From NCBI GenBank assembly GCA_001430745.1, contig KQ482001.1:438248-465962 (forward strand): a DNA stretch of 27,715 nucleotides. The letters are read 5' to 3'. A program made the translations under genes and the position numbers. The DNA comes from Auxenochlorella pyrenoidosa (taxonomy: Eukaryota; Chlorophyta; Trebouxiophyceae; Chlorellales; Chlorellaceae). Of this stretch, positions 1-10,932 are shown piece after piece (within the stretch, counting starts at the first letter, position 1; every line of letters starts with the position of its first letter). Under the pieces are notes generated by a model. The model saw only the letters and a list, made by a program, of their open reading frames with translations, ran no database searches and was not told the DNA's origin.

Positions 1-294
1 CAGGCGGCAGCGACCGCTGGCGGCGGCAGTGCTGGGCAGGACGCAGCGGCGCTGATGTCTGGGCCGCTGGGGCGGGGCCACATCATGTTTGGAGATGCCG
101 AGGATGAAGGAGCAGCCGCCAGCAGCGCTGCGGCTGGGGCGGCTGACGCATCTGCCGTGCCTACAGATGGGAGCGAGGCAGTCGCTCCCCTGGCAGCTAA
201 GCAAGCACCTGAAGCGCAGCAAATGCAAGCCAAGGCAACAGCAGAGGATCCTGCATTGACCTCGCCGCTCGGTGATGGCAGCACTGAAGCGTGA
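1..294 (+). CDS. 3' end of an unidentified protein (partial, enters from left edge)
   Basis: The frame starting at base 1 is open from the window edge to a TGA at 292-294, giving 97 residues rich in Ala, Gly, Ser and Gln. The stretch has low-complexity Ala/Gly blocks, an acidic patch (GDAEDEG at about residues 32-38) and no domain I recognise. It looks like the disordered tail of a larger protein whose body lies upstream. A TGTAA polyadenylation-type signal lies 55 nt past the stop, which supports a true 3' end here. No function can be given. Confidence 0.5.
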   Translation, partial: QAAATAGGGSAGQDAAALMSGPLGRGHIMFGDAEDEGAAASSAAAGAADASAVPTDGSEAVAPLAAKQAPEAQQMQAKATAEDPALTSPLGDGSTEA

Positions 295-348
295 CAGCAG
301 CGTCTTTGGATGCACGCTTGAAGAGGTATGTGCATAGGTTGCTCCTTT

Positions 349-353
349 TGTAA
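349..353 (+). terminator. TGTAA polyadenylation signal of the left-edge gene
   Basis: TGTAA is the usual green-algal polyadenylation signal and sits 55 nt after the TGA at 292-294. The assignment rests on the motif and its position only. Confidence 0.4.
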
Positions 354-1999
354 TGAACACTACAGCTCACTAGGCGAGCTTGACCCAAGCCACAAGCCAC
401 AAGCCGCAGCCAGGACGGCAGGATACGGGCCCAGGCCAGCCGCCCATCGCCTGTGCAGGGCAGAATCGTCTTTGCCCGCATCCTCATTCACAAACCACAG
501 CACCCCGATGACTTTGGTGAGCAGAGCGGAGCAGCTTACAACTGATCAGCGAAAAGGCTGGGTCAGCCTCTGCCAGGGCACTCAGTGCCAGGACAGCAGG
601 AGAGAAGGCCAGGAATACGGGTACAGGGGAGGTAAAGACAAGGCAGGCCTAGTTTGGTAACAGGGTAGAACAGGGTAAAGGTCAGATCAGTGAGGGCAGT
701 GCTAGGATGCGGTGCAGGCGGGGCACAGGGTGCATTCGGTGCTGCCAGGGATCTGGCACGGCTGAGCAAGGGGGCTGCGGGCCGGGCGGTGGGGCAGCCA
801 ACCTGGCCGAAAACTGGGCAGCTCAGCGCGTTGGCTGCAGGTTCCAAGGGCGCACGGAGGCGAAGGAAAACTGCGGAGGGGGGCAAGGGGGCCGAGCAAA
901 AGCGGTCAAGGTTAGGGTGGGGGCAGCATGCACGACGATCGCTGGAGCGGCGGCTGCGGGCTGCGGCGTGTCAGGAGTGAGCAACTCGTCAGGGAGCATC
1001 AGTAGGAATCCGACATGTGTGCTTGGGAATCCTCACCCACGCGCCCCCCACCAGCACTTGAAGCAGCAGAGGCGCAGGCAAGCGCGCAGGGCGCCAGCGT
1101 GCAGTGCAGGCCGCCAGGGGCACGCAAGCATGCAGGCGCAGAGAGCACCAAAGGGGCCAGCGACATGCAGGCAGGCAAGCAGGCAGGTCCTCAGACATCC
1201 AAGGAAGGTAAGCCGCAGCAGCTCTCAACCCCGGCGAAAGGGGAAAGCTCTAGAGCGGGCACTGCGAATGCTCAGGAGAACGGGCCCTTAATGTTCCTCG
1301 ATCATCGGACCGTGCAGGGGGTGAACGACAGGGGCGCGGCGGCGGCGAGGGACAGCTTGCCCGGGGAGCAACCAGCAGCAAGGCAGCGAGTGAAGCAGCA
1401 AGCAGCAGGGGGTTGACCCGCAGCAGGGCGCACCTGTTGGGGTGGCAGGATGGCGTACGTTAGGCGAGCGCGCGACGCCGCCAGGCCAGCCTGCAGGTAA
1501 GGGATGGGGTGCCGTGGGCAAAGCGCGCCATGAGCAGCAGGCACGCCTGGTGTGGCAGCCGGAGGCAATTGCAGCTTAGTGTAAAAGCAGAAGCAAAGGC
1601 AGGCGCGCGTTGCCTCAGTACAGCGGGGATGTTGTCTACACAGGGGGTGAGCCCTGATCAGATCTGTTGAGTTTGAATTTTCTGCAGTCTTCATCAGCAC
1701 TTGTGGGTGCAGCGCACGCACCAGCGCGGCAAGCAAACCACAGGCAGGCAGCCAAGCGGGTGCGTGTGCAGGGGGAGGCATCAGATAGAGCTAATAACTG
1801 TCAACAGGTGGCGCCGGCCTTGTGGCGCCGTCTGACAGGGATAACTAAATGTGTCGCATCCTTTGCCAGATGTGCAGGTGATGCAGGCGGGCGGCGCAGG
1901 CAGGGCAAGCGCAAAGTTTTCGAGACGAGCGGCAGCTCAAGGCGGACGCAAGGTTGCGCATGCACCCACCTGGGCGAGGTCGGGACGGGGCGGCAGCGG
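354..1999. other. Flank with no supported gene
   Basis: Several ORFs of 60-200 codons exist on both strands, but they are rich in Ala, Arg, Cys and Gln, overlap in many frames and show no family motif. Short GCAGGCAA-type repeats occur near 1130-1190. The part nearest 2000 should hold the 3' UTR of the S6 gene on the minus strand. I see no tRNA or structured RNA. Confidence 0.4.
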
Positions 2000-2613
2000 T
2001 CAATGGGCCGCCGCCTTGACGGCTGCCTGCGCTTCCGCTTCGACCTGGTGGGCCACATTGTCTGCCTTGCGGGCCACTGTGTGCGGCGTGGGCAGGCGGT
2101 TGTAAGGCCGGCGCTTGAGCACAATCCACCGCAGCACGCGCTCGTCGACGCGCAGCGTGTGGTCGATGTCTTGGAGCGTCTTTGGCGAGGCCGCAAAGTT
2201 GACCTGCCACATGTTGGCCTGCAGGGGGGTGCGGGGTGGCGGCAGGGGGGGTGAGCGGGGCACCAAGGGCAGCAGGCCCAAGTGGGCTTCGCTGACGGCG
2301 GCAGCAGGGGTCGGCCCCTGCCTGCGTGCAGCCTGGCTCGCGCCGCAGCCTGCATCGTGGCAGACAAACTCAAAACACTGCTGGGCGGCTGCAGGGCGCG
2401 TGCATGACTCCGCCCCATCATGCAACACACCTCGCTGTAGCGTGAGCCGGGCTGCCGGATATCGTATGCGAGCTTGCGCTGCCCATAGGACATGATGTCG
2501 GTGACCACGCCGCCCTGCTGCATCACTGTGCTGCCCACCGCCCGCATCATCTCGGCGAGCGCCGCCTTGCCCACGGCGGGCTTGGCAAGCGCAAAGAGCT
2601 CGTACAGAGGCAT
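2000..2613 (-). CDS. MRPS6: Mitochondrial small-subunit ribosomal protein bS6m
   Basis: Two exons, 2431-2613 and 2000-2218, join in phase 0 to give 133 aa. The 212-nt intron runs from GTGTGT to TGCAG. The start MPLYELFALAKPAV matches the usual beginning of plant and animal mitochondrial S6, which begins at this point without a cleaved presequence. Family landmarks follow: SYGQRKLAYDIRQPGSRYSE (the GxRxLAY strand), MWQVNFAASPKT, and VDERVLRWIVLKRR before a basic/Ala-rich tail. The role is in the platform of the mitoribosomal small subunit, next to bS18 and 16S-type rRNA. A longer upstream reading (MHGLLAFF...) exists but is not needed. The gene is head to head with the gene at 2870. A plastid S6 is less likely because no transit peptide is present. 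Confidence 0.9.
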
Positions 2614-2869
2614 TGTGCAGGCAGAAAATGAGGCTAAAGAATGCAGGACGAGGCGGAAAGTCGGGGTTTTGTTGGGTGACCGGAAGAAGGCAAGAAGCCC
2701 ATGCACATGGCGACTGGCATGCCCTGGGACGGGCCTCCCTCACTCGCACTTATCGCCGACTCTGTGGTGGCGCTCCACGGAGGCCCCTCGCTCCGCCTCC
2801 AGCCCTGTTGCGCGGGGCGATCGCTTCCGACGCTTCCGATGCTCCCTGCTCCCCTTTGACTCGTCCAAC
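2614..2869. promoter_or_regulatory. Bidirectional promoter region between S6 and the Q/A-rich gene
   Basis: The two start codons face away from each other with 256 bp between them, so both promoters and 5' UTRs must lie here. No TATA box or other named element was recognised. Confidence 0.4.
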
Positions 2870-3636
2870 ATGGCTAAAAGGGCACGAGAGGAAGACTTCA
2901 CGCCATCCCAGGTGCGCCCTGTTCCGTTTCCACTCCGCTTGCCTTCGTCTGGTGGCCAGCGCTCACGGCCGCGTGCCCTGCCACTCTGCAGGTGATCGTG
3001 GATGAGCGTGGCGCTAAGCGACACGCCGCAGAGGCCGCCTGGGCGCTGCCAGAGGTGCGCCGCCCCGCTCGGCGCCTGCGGTGCCTTCTGCTGCCAGTTC
3101 TGTGCCAGCCTGTGAATAGAGGCAAGGCAAAGTTTGTTCTTTGCTTGCAGGGAAGAGCAATTGAGATGGTTGTTGAGAGGATGGTACATTCACCTCGGGA
3201 GCTGCTTGCACGGCATGCAATCCTGACCTCAACCCCGCTTCACCACCCTGCTGCCTGCCTGCAGAACCAGCAGCTTGCAGGGCCGCTGAGAGGATGGGAC
3301 CCGCTGCCTGCATCCAAGCTGCATGTGCCACTGCCAGTCATTCCACTAGCCAGTGAGCCGCTGCGCCCCGCAAACCACGACGCTGCAGCGGCAGCGGCGG
3401 CGGGCCTTCCGCCACCTCAGCAGCAGCTAGAGCAGCAGCAGCAGGCGCAGCAGCAGCAGCACGCACAGCACGCACAGCAGCAAGCCGCTGCCGCCATGGC
3501 TGCGGCAGCAGAGCTGGGCAGCATGTGCAGCACCCACATCGACTGGCACAGCCCCGAGCAGGTGGCGGCCCTGCTGCGCGCCCTGCACTGGGAGCGCCTG
3601 CAGCGACAGGGCGTGCGGCCGCCAGACGACCACTGA
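2870..3636 (+). CDS. Unidentified Gln/Ala-rich protein
   Basis: The start is ATG at 2870. Exons 2870-2911, 2992-3054 and 3151 onward join in phase 0 through GTGCGC...TGCAG introns. A fourth intron at 3184-3264 (GTACAT...TGCAG, 81 nt, in frame) is likely because the sequence it covers looks intronic; with it the protein is 169 aa, without it 196 aa. The N-terminus MAKRAREEDFTPSQ is basic/acidic and could be a nuclear signal. It is followed by a helical segment (GRAIEMVVERM), a Pro/Leu stretch (KLHVPLPVIPLASEP), then poly-Gln, Gln-Ala-His and poly-Ala runs (about residues 90-140). The end, SPEQVAALLRALHWERLQRQ, is a possible amphipathic helix. I recognise no family; a nuclear or transcription-related role is only a guess. 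Confidence 0.6.
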
Positions 3637-4572
3637 CACTGAGCTGGTGCAGCCAAGGCTGCCAGCCTGCGTAAAGCAGGTGGCCTGGGCAGCGAATGGG
3701 CCTCGGCCGCTGTGCTGCCTTGCTGGGCGGGCCGCGAGACCCCCACAGCCCGTCACTTCCACCTGCCTCGTCAGCCTCCAGGCCAGCATCTCGTCTCCCA
3801 CCTACGCATAGCAGGCAGGACTGCGGCCTTCTCAGCCACCCCTGTACCAACACTGCTAGGTAGTCCCCTCACTCTTCGCGCCACAGCGGCACTCAATTTG
3901 TACAGTTTGCACGCCGGTAAGCGGCCTTTTTCCCGAGTTCTCCTCTTCAACGTGCAGCCGCACAGCTGCCCGCCTCTGCTTGCGCGTCGTGCTCACAACG
4001 CCCACCCTACCTCTGATGCCTCCAATCCACTCGGACCCCTAACACTGTTTCTCCACACCGCCTCTCCCTACGCCACTTTCATTCAACGGACGTCACTGCC
4101 AGCCTCCTCATGCAATGTGCTAGTCTCTCTGCTAGGCTCTTCGCCGCGCCATTTGCGCTCTCCTGCAACGCTCCTCACGAGAGTCGTTCCTATCCTGCGC
4201 CGCAGCCCCTGCTCCCACAAGAGCCGGTCTCCCCATCCAACGCTGGTTGCCGACATCATGTGTGAACTGACTTGACCAGGAGGAGAGCAGGCCAGCATTA
4301 GCGGGTTCTGACCATCCATCCAGCTGCTGTGCTTTCCCGGGTTCAGCGCCAACGATGCCTGCCCCACAGGGACCGTCAAAAGGACGTGCAGAGAGCAGGG
4401 AGGACGGCCTTGACGTGTGCGGAAAGAATCAGATTTGCCAGGGCTGGCACAATCGGAAGGGATTGGGCAAGGGGAGTCGCATGTGGTTGCAATGAAATGG
4501 GGTGCTCAGGACGTAGGGGGCACGAGACTGGGGGCTGGGAGCCTGTGGGCGCGGGACGCCTCGTCGCCGCCG
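3637..4572. other. Tail-to-tail intergenic stretch, pyrimidine-rich on the plus strand
   Basis: This lies between the stop of the Q/A-rich gene (+) and the stop of the MGST gene (-), so it should contain both 3' UTRs. About 3840-4240 is rich in C and T. It includes a 187-codon open frame (3712-4275) that I do not accept as a gene. Confidence 0.4.
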
Positions 4573-6268
4573 TCAGAAGTGCAGCGCGGTGCGCAGGCCA
4601 ACCGCCACGGTGGACAGCACAAGCGCGACATAGGCCAGCCCGCTGCCCGCAGCGCCGGGCAGCCGCTGGGAAGGGTCGCCCGTGGAGTAACCTGCCAGGC
4701 AGGCACGGGGAAAGCACGGAATGATGCTGAGCAGTCTCTGCAGGCTGCACTGGCGGAGCGCGCGCAGCCGCACCCACAGCACACCGGTGCTGTCCATGCG
4801 AGTGTTGGCCCGGCGTTGCATGCAGCACATGCTCCGCCCGGCCCCCGCCAGGCCGAGCCGCACGCCACCCCATGCGCGCGCGCAGCCGCTGCAGGGTGAG
4901 TGAGGCAGGGGCCGCCGCAGGCTGAACCGCGCCGTCGAGCCTGGTACAAGACTTCAGGCGACAAGTTGTCAGACTGGACTGGACCCGCCCAGCTGGCTCT
5001 GACTCACCCAGCGTGTAGACGACGCGCGAGACGACCCACGCCAGGCCCAGCCCAGCCGCCACCTTTGGGTAGACCAGGCCCAGCATCATCTGGCTGCCCA
5101 GGGCGGCGGGCAGGTACTCCTGCGGGCGGGCGGGCGGGCGGGCGGGGTTGGCAAGCAGTCAGGGTTGGGAAAGGCGGTCCAGATGACAGCAGGCCCTGTG
5201 CACCATGCAAGGCGGCGCGCCCTTGTCCTCCTGTGCAGGGCGGCATGCAATGCCCCCCAGACAACCCACCGGCATCAAGTTGCCCTGCAGCAGGCGCAGG
5301 CAGGGGCGACCCGCGGCGGCAGCCCTGCCGGCAAGCACGCTCAGTTTTGCATGCTCTCGGCCTGGGCACGTGCAGCCCGGCTCCACGCCGGCCGTGCACC
5401 CGCCCACCCACCCACCCCCGCCCACCAGCGTGTTCTGGTGCGCGCGCTGTGTGCAGTTGAAGGTCACGGCTTCCTGGCTGTCGCCCTCGGCATACATCTG
5501 CGGTTGGCGCACAGCCAGGGAGGCGCGGAGGCGCAGGGACGTGGACGGCGCATGGACCAAGGAGGACGCAGACAGGCTGACCCCATGCAACCGTGTGCGG
5601 GCAGGTGCCAGTTGCACCGTCTAGAATCAGCCGCCTGCTGCCCGACATGCGGGCATGCCTCCCTGCCCACGCTCCGCCCCCCACCCCTTCAGCCCCTGGC
5701 AGGGTCCCCCTCCCCGCATGCACGCAGGCGCACCGTTGGGTAGTTGACGCCATACTTGCGCCGCGCCACGGCCACCCGGATGGCCTGCCACTGGGTCAGC
5801 ACGCCCGCCAGCGCCACGGAGGACATCACAAAGCTGCAGGGGGGGGTGTTGACCGGCCGCGCACGCCATGAGGTGGGGCGTGCAGACAACAGCAGCGCAT
5901 GGAGACAATGCAAGCGCCCTCTCAGGCCTCCAAGGCTGAAGAGCGGAAGCTCGGGCTTGGTGGCGTGTCCTGATCCTTGACATTCAGCAACAGGTCCTGA
6001 CCAGGTGGTAGCCCAGGCGGCAGCCCAGCCTCTTGCATACAACAGCAGCCATGCATACTGCCAACGGCAGTCGCCGCGGGTGGCGGCCAGCGAGGCAGAA
6101 GTGGCACCCCTCCTTTGTCATCATTGGCGGCATCGTCTCTCACCCGTAGTCATCGGGTACTGCCAGAGCGTTCACCCGAAGGCCGCGGGCGGGGGACGCC
6201 CGGGCAACAGGAGCTGCCGCCAGGAAGGGGCGCTGCACGCAAGCGCAAGAGGAGAGTGTGGCGGACAT
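4573..6268 (-). CDS. MGST3: MGST3-type microsomal glutathione S-transferase (MAPEG family) with plastid-like leader
   Basis: Five exons (6144-6268, 5734-5833, 5426-5497, 5008-5119, 4573-4691) join with matching phases to give 175 aa. The body follows MGST3 throughout: DDYGFVMSSVALAGV, RRKYGVNYPT|MYAEGDS, the family signature FNCTQRAHQNTL, LVYPKVAAGLGLAWVVSRV, YSTGDPSQRLPGAAGSG and a final hydrophobic helix. Four membrane segments are expected, with glutathione transferase or peroxidase activity toward lipid hydroperoxides. MGST3 usually starts a few residues before the YGF motif. Here about 33 extra residues, rich in Ala, Ser and Arg and almost without acidic residues (MSATLSSC...ARGLRVNA), precede VPDDYG, as in a chloroplast transit peptide. 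The ATG has the good context CTCACCATG. The family call is firm; plastid targeting is an inference. Confidence 0.9.
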
Positions 6269-6661
6269 GGTGAGTACAATGCGGCATATTACACAGCAAT
6301 GTGTCGGCTGTGCGTTGTGGGCGGCAGCGGCAGCGTGACGGCAGCAGGCAGGCTCCACTGGCCTACCTGAATGTCACACATGCTCTTGCGCCATGTGGCC
6401 TCCATGCCGGCAGCGGCTTTGCTCTGCAGGTACATTGTCTCTTGGTCCCCCTTGCAGAGGCCTCCAACGGCTTTGCACTTTGTCCATGCTCTTCGCTTGC
6501 CCGCTGCAGCCCGAACACCCCAGCCTATGCTGCCAGCCCTGCGCTCTCCTTCACTGCTGCTTCCCTTGCATTCCATTCACTCAGCACGCTGCAAGCCATT
6601 TCAAGGGCACGTAAATGGGTGCACAACTGTGAGCACGCAGCTTTTGCAGGGGGCTTTAAAG
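6269..6661 (-). other. 3' UTR of the CXXC-rich gene and 5' region of the MGST gene
   Basis: Both genes run on the minus strand, so this stretch must hold the 3' UTR of the upstream gene and the promoter and 5' UTR of MGST. A minus-strand TGTAA (plus-strand TTACA at 6290-6294) lies only 22 nt before the MGST ATG, so the two transcripts may abut or overlap. A minus-strand open frame (6289-6576) is present but is not joined in phase to either gene. Confidence 0.4.
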
Positions 6662-9600
6662 CTAGCTGACTGCAGGCGGGCTGGCGTTGCTTCCCCTGCA
6701 CGCCAGTTGTAGCGTTGCAGCGGCTTCTGAGCACTGCACAGGCGCAGGGGAGGATTCAGTGCAGCTCAATAATCACCTTCAGTACACTGCTTTTAAAATG
6801 TCAGGAACGCCAGTGGAACCTTAATGAGGAGTTCGCTCCTTCGCACCTGCTTGCATTGCTTTGTCTCCTGGTCCAAATAAAACCCATCCAAGCAGCGCTC
6901 GCAAGCGGCACCTTGAAACAGCTCACATACCTCACCTGCAGGCCGGCAAGAAGGAATAAAGGCGTGGACGGCGGTCTGATTGTTGCGCATTGCACCAAAG
7001 CTTAGAGTAGTTCATATGCTGGCTTCAGATGATTTGCCTACACGCGCAGTCTTCGACAAGTTTTGGCGCGGTACAAGCACCATCCAACCAGCCCCATACT
7101 GCCGGCATGCTACCCTCGAGTCGACCCTGCCACATTGTGCCGCCCCCAGGTGCTGAACCGAGAAACATGATAAGTGTGCCATCGCACATCCTGGGTCTGA
7201 GCAGCGGTCGCAGGACCCCGTCGCCTCGTTCCACCAATGGTTTGATACGCATCCGCTGATCAAGAAGGCAGGCATGCACTGCAGGGGATAAGAGGCATGC
7301 CATGAGCGAGGTTAGCAGGCCAAAGGGGCAAGCGCAAAGGCAGCATGAGGCCACGGAGTGACAAGCGCAATGAAGAGGACACACTTGCGTGCCCCTCCAA
7401 CGTTGGGCCACCTCCTGTCCAAGGGAAGAAAGGAGGAGCACCTGCAACGGATTGCCACGGCACCGTTCGCAGCCTGGGACCGAGCACGCCTCGCACATCA
7501 AGGTGGTCTCATTCCAGGAAAAACCCGGTGTGCAGAAATCATACGTGTCAGAGTCCAAGATTGCGCAGGCTGTGGCGTCGTCGGGTTTGCACACGGTGCA
7601 GTGCGGAGCCCGGCACGGGGCGCTGCAAGGAGGACGGGCGAGGCATCAAGAGGTTGGGAAGCCCGTAGCAGCAAGGCTGCCATGAGCTCATCATGCCTGT
7701 TGAGATTTTGGAGGTGAAAAACAGATGCGGCATAGCAGGCTTTCTCCTTCTGCTTGCTATGTTCACCACAATGCTATGCCCTTGTAATCCAAGCCTGGAT
7801 TTCTAAGCTGCGCTGACCATGTTGACAGCCCTGCTCACCATGTTTTGGTGTCTGGGTCAACATACAAGGTGTTGTTTGAACACCCGGTACAAACTGCAGG
7901 GTTGCCATCGCTGCAAAGGTGAGGAGGCCGGGCTCTGTGAGGCAAGGTGTCAATTTCAAGCGTGTGATCCTCACCAGCACAGTGCTGTGCTTGCCACCTG
8001 GGCAGCGCGGTTTGGACCTTCAACCGTTCAGCTTCGCTGCGCACCAGGTGCTGCAGCCTTGGTCTGCTAAAGTGCAACGTTCGCACTTGCTCCCGACCAA
8101 GCCGTAGCCCGGCTTGCATCCTAGCACAACAGGATGAGCAGCCGCAGACCGCAGTGGGGGCCATGCACATACGCCTTGCATGCACGTAGATAAGGGCACC
8201 TCAGTCACTGAGAAAACCTGCCACCCATTGTGCACCTTGCCTGTGCAGGTGTTGACGGCATCTTGACAAAAGGCGCAGTTGGGATCAGCGCAAGCAACAC
8301 AAGTGTTGGACTTGGAGTCCATGTAGAAACCAGAGGCACATCCCCACTTATCGCACTTGTCGGCTGATGTGCAAAACGCACCTGCATGGCATATGAGGGA
8401 GCGCAAGCATTGGCCGACGTTAGCCAAGCTTCTTGTTGTTTTTCTATGAATGGCGCTCGGCTCGACAGTGCGGTGTTCAAGTGCGACCATTCGCCTGGGA
8501 CTTGCATTTTCCCTCTCACAGTTGGCGACTTTGCATGGGCACTTTTTGTTCACAGGGTCCAATGCCCCCAATGCCCCGGATGCACACTCAAAGCACTGCC
8601 CAGGCCCGCTGCAAGACGCGCAACCCGTGTCGCAAGGAATGCTGCGACGGGCAGGGGGGTGAGGAGAGGCAGGATGGGCGGATAACGCGCGCCGCAGCGG
8701 GCCACAAAGAATCAATACAAGTCATAGGCAGCAACAGCTGCTCAACTTACCAGTTCCAAAAGTTGTGCAGCTTGCACCACACAAGGTGCGCAAGCAACAA
8801 GACAGCCCGATCAAGCACAACAACGTGCCTTTGTGAACGGCCGTGGCCTTCACTGCTCACTAATTGTGGAAGCCTCACCACAGACCAGTCAGTGGGTCAG
8901 GGTACCACCCAGTCCCCAACCCCTCATCACCATAATAAGTCCTGCAGGCCGGCATGAAAGAGAAGAGCGGATCAGGGGGAAAGCAACGCGAATGCGCATG
9001 GCAGGCCAGGGGGCGGGCGGGCGGCAGCAAGGCGCTGAAGGCGGCCAGTACACCCATCCAATGTGCAGGCACCTGCACTCCTTGCAAGACGATGTGTTCC
9101 CTGCAGATGGTGATGCCAAAGTTAGACATGAGTTTATCACTGAGATGTTGCCTGCCATGGGGCGCCCGCCCAGATTTTCAACCAGCTGACCTGGCGACAC
9201 CACAGGTATGCAGCCCCCGACATCCATCTGGTGAAAAAAACTTGCTCTGCTTTCAATGCATTGAATTTAATTGCACCCGTCTCTTCAGGTAGATGCGCAC
9301 CGTCACATGTCGCACATAGGTTGTCATTGCAGCGCCGACACTCGCCGCCCACCACGCCATACCCGTACTGGCATTTTGTGATCTCTCCTGCAAACATAGT
9401 GGAAGTCTTGCATTGCAAATAGTGCAACATTGCGTGGTGCATGGGTGGGCAAACAAAGGGACCCAAGTCCTTAGCGCACGCTAGCTCCTCCCGGCACTGG
9501 AAGGAGCGCATGCTCAACCTGTGATGTCATCGCACGCAGCAGCACCTATGGGGCATCTTGAGCTGCAATGCACGTATGAAGGGTCCAATGCGGTAGTTGG

Positions 9601-10578
9601 AGGTTGTTTTGTGTGATTGGAACAAACCAACACCGCCCCCGAGAGCATCAGTGACAAGATCGCTCTGAGGGAGGCATAAAAGGTTTGCATGAGGGCAACT
9701 GGCCAGGATTTGGCACACACTAGAGCAAAAAGCAACAGATCGAACGTTGCTGGCACCTACCACTCCCCTGAAGCCGTGACAAAGAAGCCTACGCAACCAT
9801 CAAAATCGCAGTAGTCTTCACTGCGGCAAAAGAAGCCAGGGAAGTTGCGCTTGTTCAGGCAGAGCATCATACGGGCTCAACAATATTAGTGCAGGGAGGC
9901 TCAACTTGCCAGCTTTTAGTAGACCACACGTTCAAGCAGAAGGCGAGCATTCGTGGTGCAGCCACCGGCAAAGGCGAGAGATTTGCTCCTACCACTGAAG
10001 GCAGATGGTAGAATTGTCGGGACTGCAGGCTGTGCAACCGCCGGCACCGCCATAGCCGCCGCCACCAACGCTGGGCGCATTGCACTGCAGCAGGGGACAG
10101 ACAGCATCGGTATGCTCAGCTGAGGCTGATTGGCTGCACCTCCCGCAGCGAGCCTCCTGTCTCTGTGTTTGGGAGCGCCCGCCCACTGGCAACTTGGAGC
10201 TGCCGCTTGGGCACTACTGGCAGCTGCTGGGCAGAAGGGCCGCACCTCCTGAGCCTCTGTTGGCATGAGGTCTGCAGGGGCACTTCACTCAAACAGGGAG
10301 AGTAATTTTGCTTGCATGAATGGCAGGCTGGCATAGCAGCTGCCGTCTCGTGCCGAGCAAGCCCTAGGAGGCGCGGCTTGGCTGGGCGAACACCAGCGGT
10401 AGCGGCGGCTCGACACTGTTGGGCAGAGGAGGATACAGATGTGGGGAACAGCTTTTCCACCACTTGGCATGAAGCCCCCACCTGCTGAAAGCAGCAGTAT
10501 CAGAGTTAGGGTCCAAGCAGCTGCAGCTGCTTGCTGCTTGCTGCAGCTAGCTGCAGTGCGTGGCAAAGGAAGCTGCAT
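6662..10578 (-). CDS. Predicted secreted CXXC-rich repeat protein (furin/growth-factor-receptor-like Cys modules)
   Basis: My model has 16 exons: 10482-10578, 10289-10415, 9993-10133, 9761-9820, 9574-9719, 9301-9387, 9073-9100, 8879-8941, 8520-8641, 8241-8381, 8045-8120, 7839-7910, 7442-7622, 7188-7278, 6847-6935, 6662-6733. All phases match, giving about 530 aa. The N-terminus is a signal peptide with a hydrophobic core (AWTLTLILLLSA). The rest is repeated modules of CxxC pairs around a GY/GF turn, for example GYGVVGGECRRC, GFYMDSKSNTCVAC, GYGLVGSKCERC and GFYLDQETKQC, with about 23 CXXC motifs in all. No membrane span or GPI-like tail is seen, so secretion is inferred. The last ten exons are firm; the first five joins are less sure, above all 9574-9719. 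The intron after 8241 is best read as GC-AG. The pattern resembles insulin-receptor-type Cys-rich repeats; the function is unknown. Confidence 0.75.
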
Positions 10579-10932
10579 GGCCTCGCTCTGGGTGTTTGTC
10601 ACAGATGCAGCTTTTCGGCGGTGTAGCGTAGTGCGCGCAGAGTCGATGGATGCTGCTGACGAGTTCGAAGCAGGCAACCGCACTTGCAAGCTGGTCTTCA
10701 TCAACGGTGCAGTGCTCATGGAGCCTCGAGGGCTTCCACTTGCACCCTGCACCGACACATTGAGGCCGCCAAAGGCTTACACGTGCGCTCCGGAACGGCC
10801 TTGCATACGCAGCTGAGAGCCCGAGCAACACAAATGGAACAACGGCGACCCGGAACAGGAGGTGAGAGCATTGGTGGAGCTTCGGAGCCAGTGGCGGTGT
10901 GCCGGCTAGCCGCTGCTGGCTATTGCAGTGCA
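10579..10932. promoter_or_regulatory. Shared divergent promoter of the CXXC-rich gene and the RCC1 receptor kinase
   Basis: The predicted ATGs at 10578 (-) and 10933 (+) face away from each other, leaving about 355 bp for both promoters and 5' UTRs. No TATA box or known motif was recognised. The exact size depends on the first-exon models of both genes, which are the least certain parts of each. Confidence 0.4.

Noticed and set aside
690..1781. Several overlapping open frames on both strands
   Set aside because: All are Ala/Arg/Cys/Gln-rich translations of GC-rich sequence; none has motifs or convincing splice joins.
1801..2706. 301-aa minus-strand reading of the S6 locus with an upstream ATG
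   Set aside because: It reads through the intron and shifts out of the S6 frame. The two-exon 133-aa model matches bS6m at both ends.
3712..4275. 187-codon open frame on the plus strand
   Set aside because: It lies in a pyrimidine-rich tail-to-tail spacer and shows no domain, no exon structure like its neighbours and a biased Ser/Leu/Pro/His composition. It is better explained as UTR.
5100..5440. GCGGG and CCCACC tandem repeats as regulatory elements
   Set aside because: They lie inside MGST introns next to splice sites and look like ordinary simple sequence.
9519..9700. Alternative Cys-containing frame (VCSNHTKQ...CDDIT) for the exon before 9387
   Set aside because: The only good acceptor upstream would create TGA when joined to the exon ending at 9761. 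The other frame (9574-9719) joins in phase, though with modest confidence.
10439..10816. 125-codon plus-strand frame (with MDAADEFEAGNRTCK)
   Set aside because: It is antisense to the signal-peptide exon of the CXXC gene and does not join in phase to the receptor-kinase exons. It could be revisited if cDNA appears.
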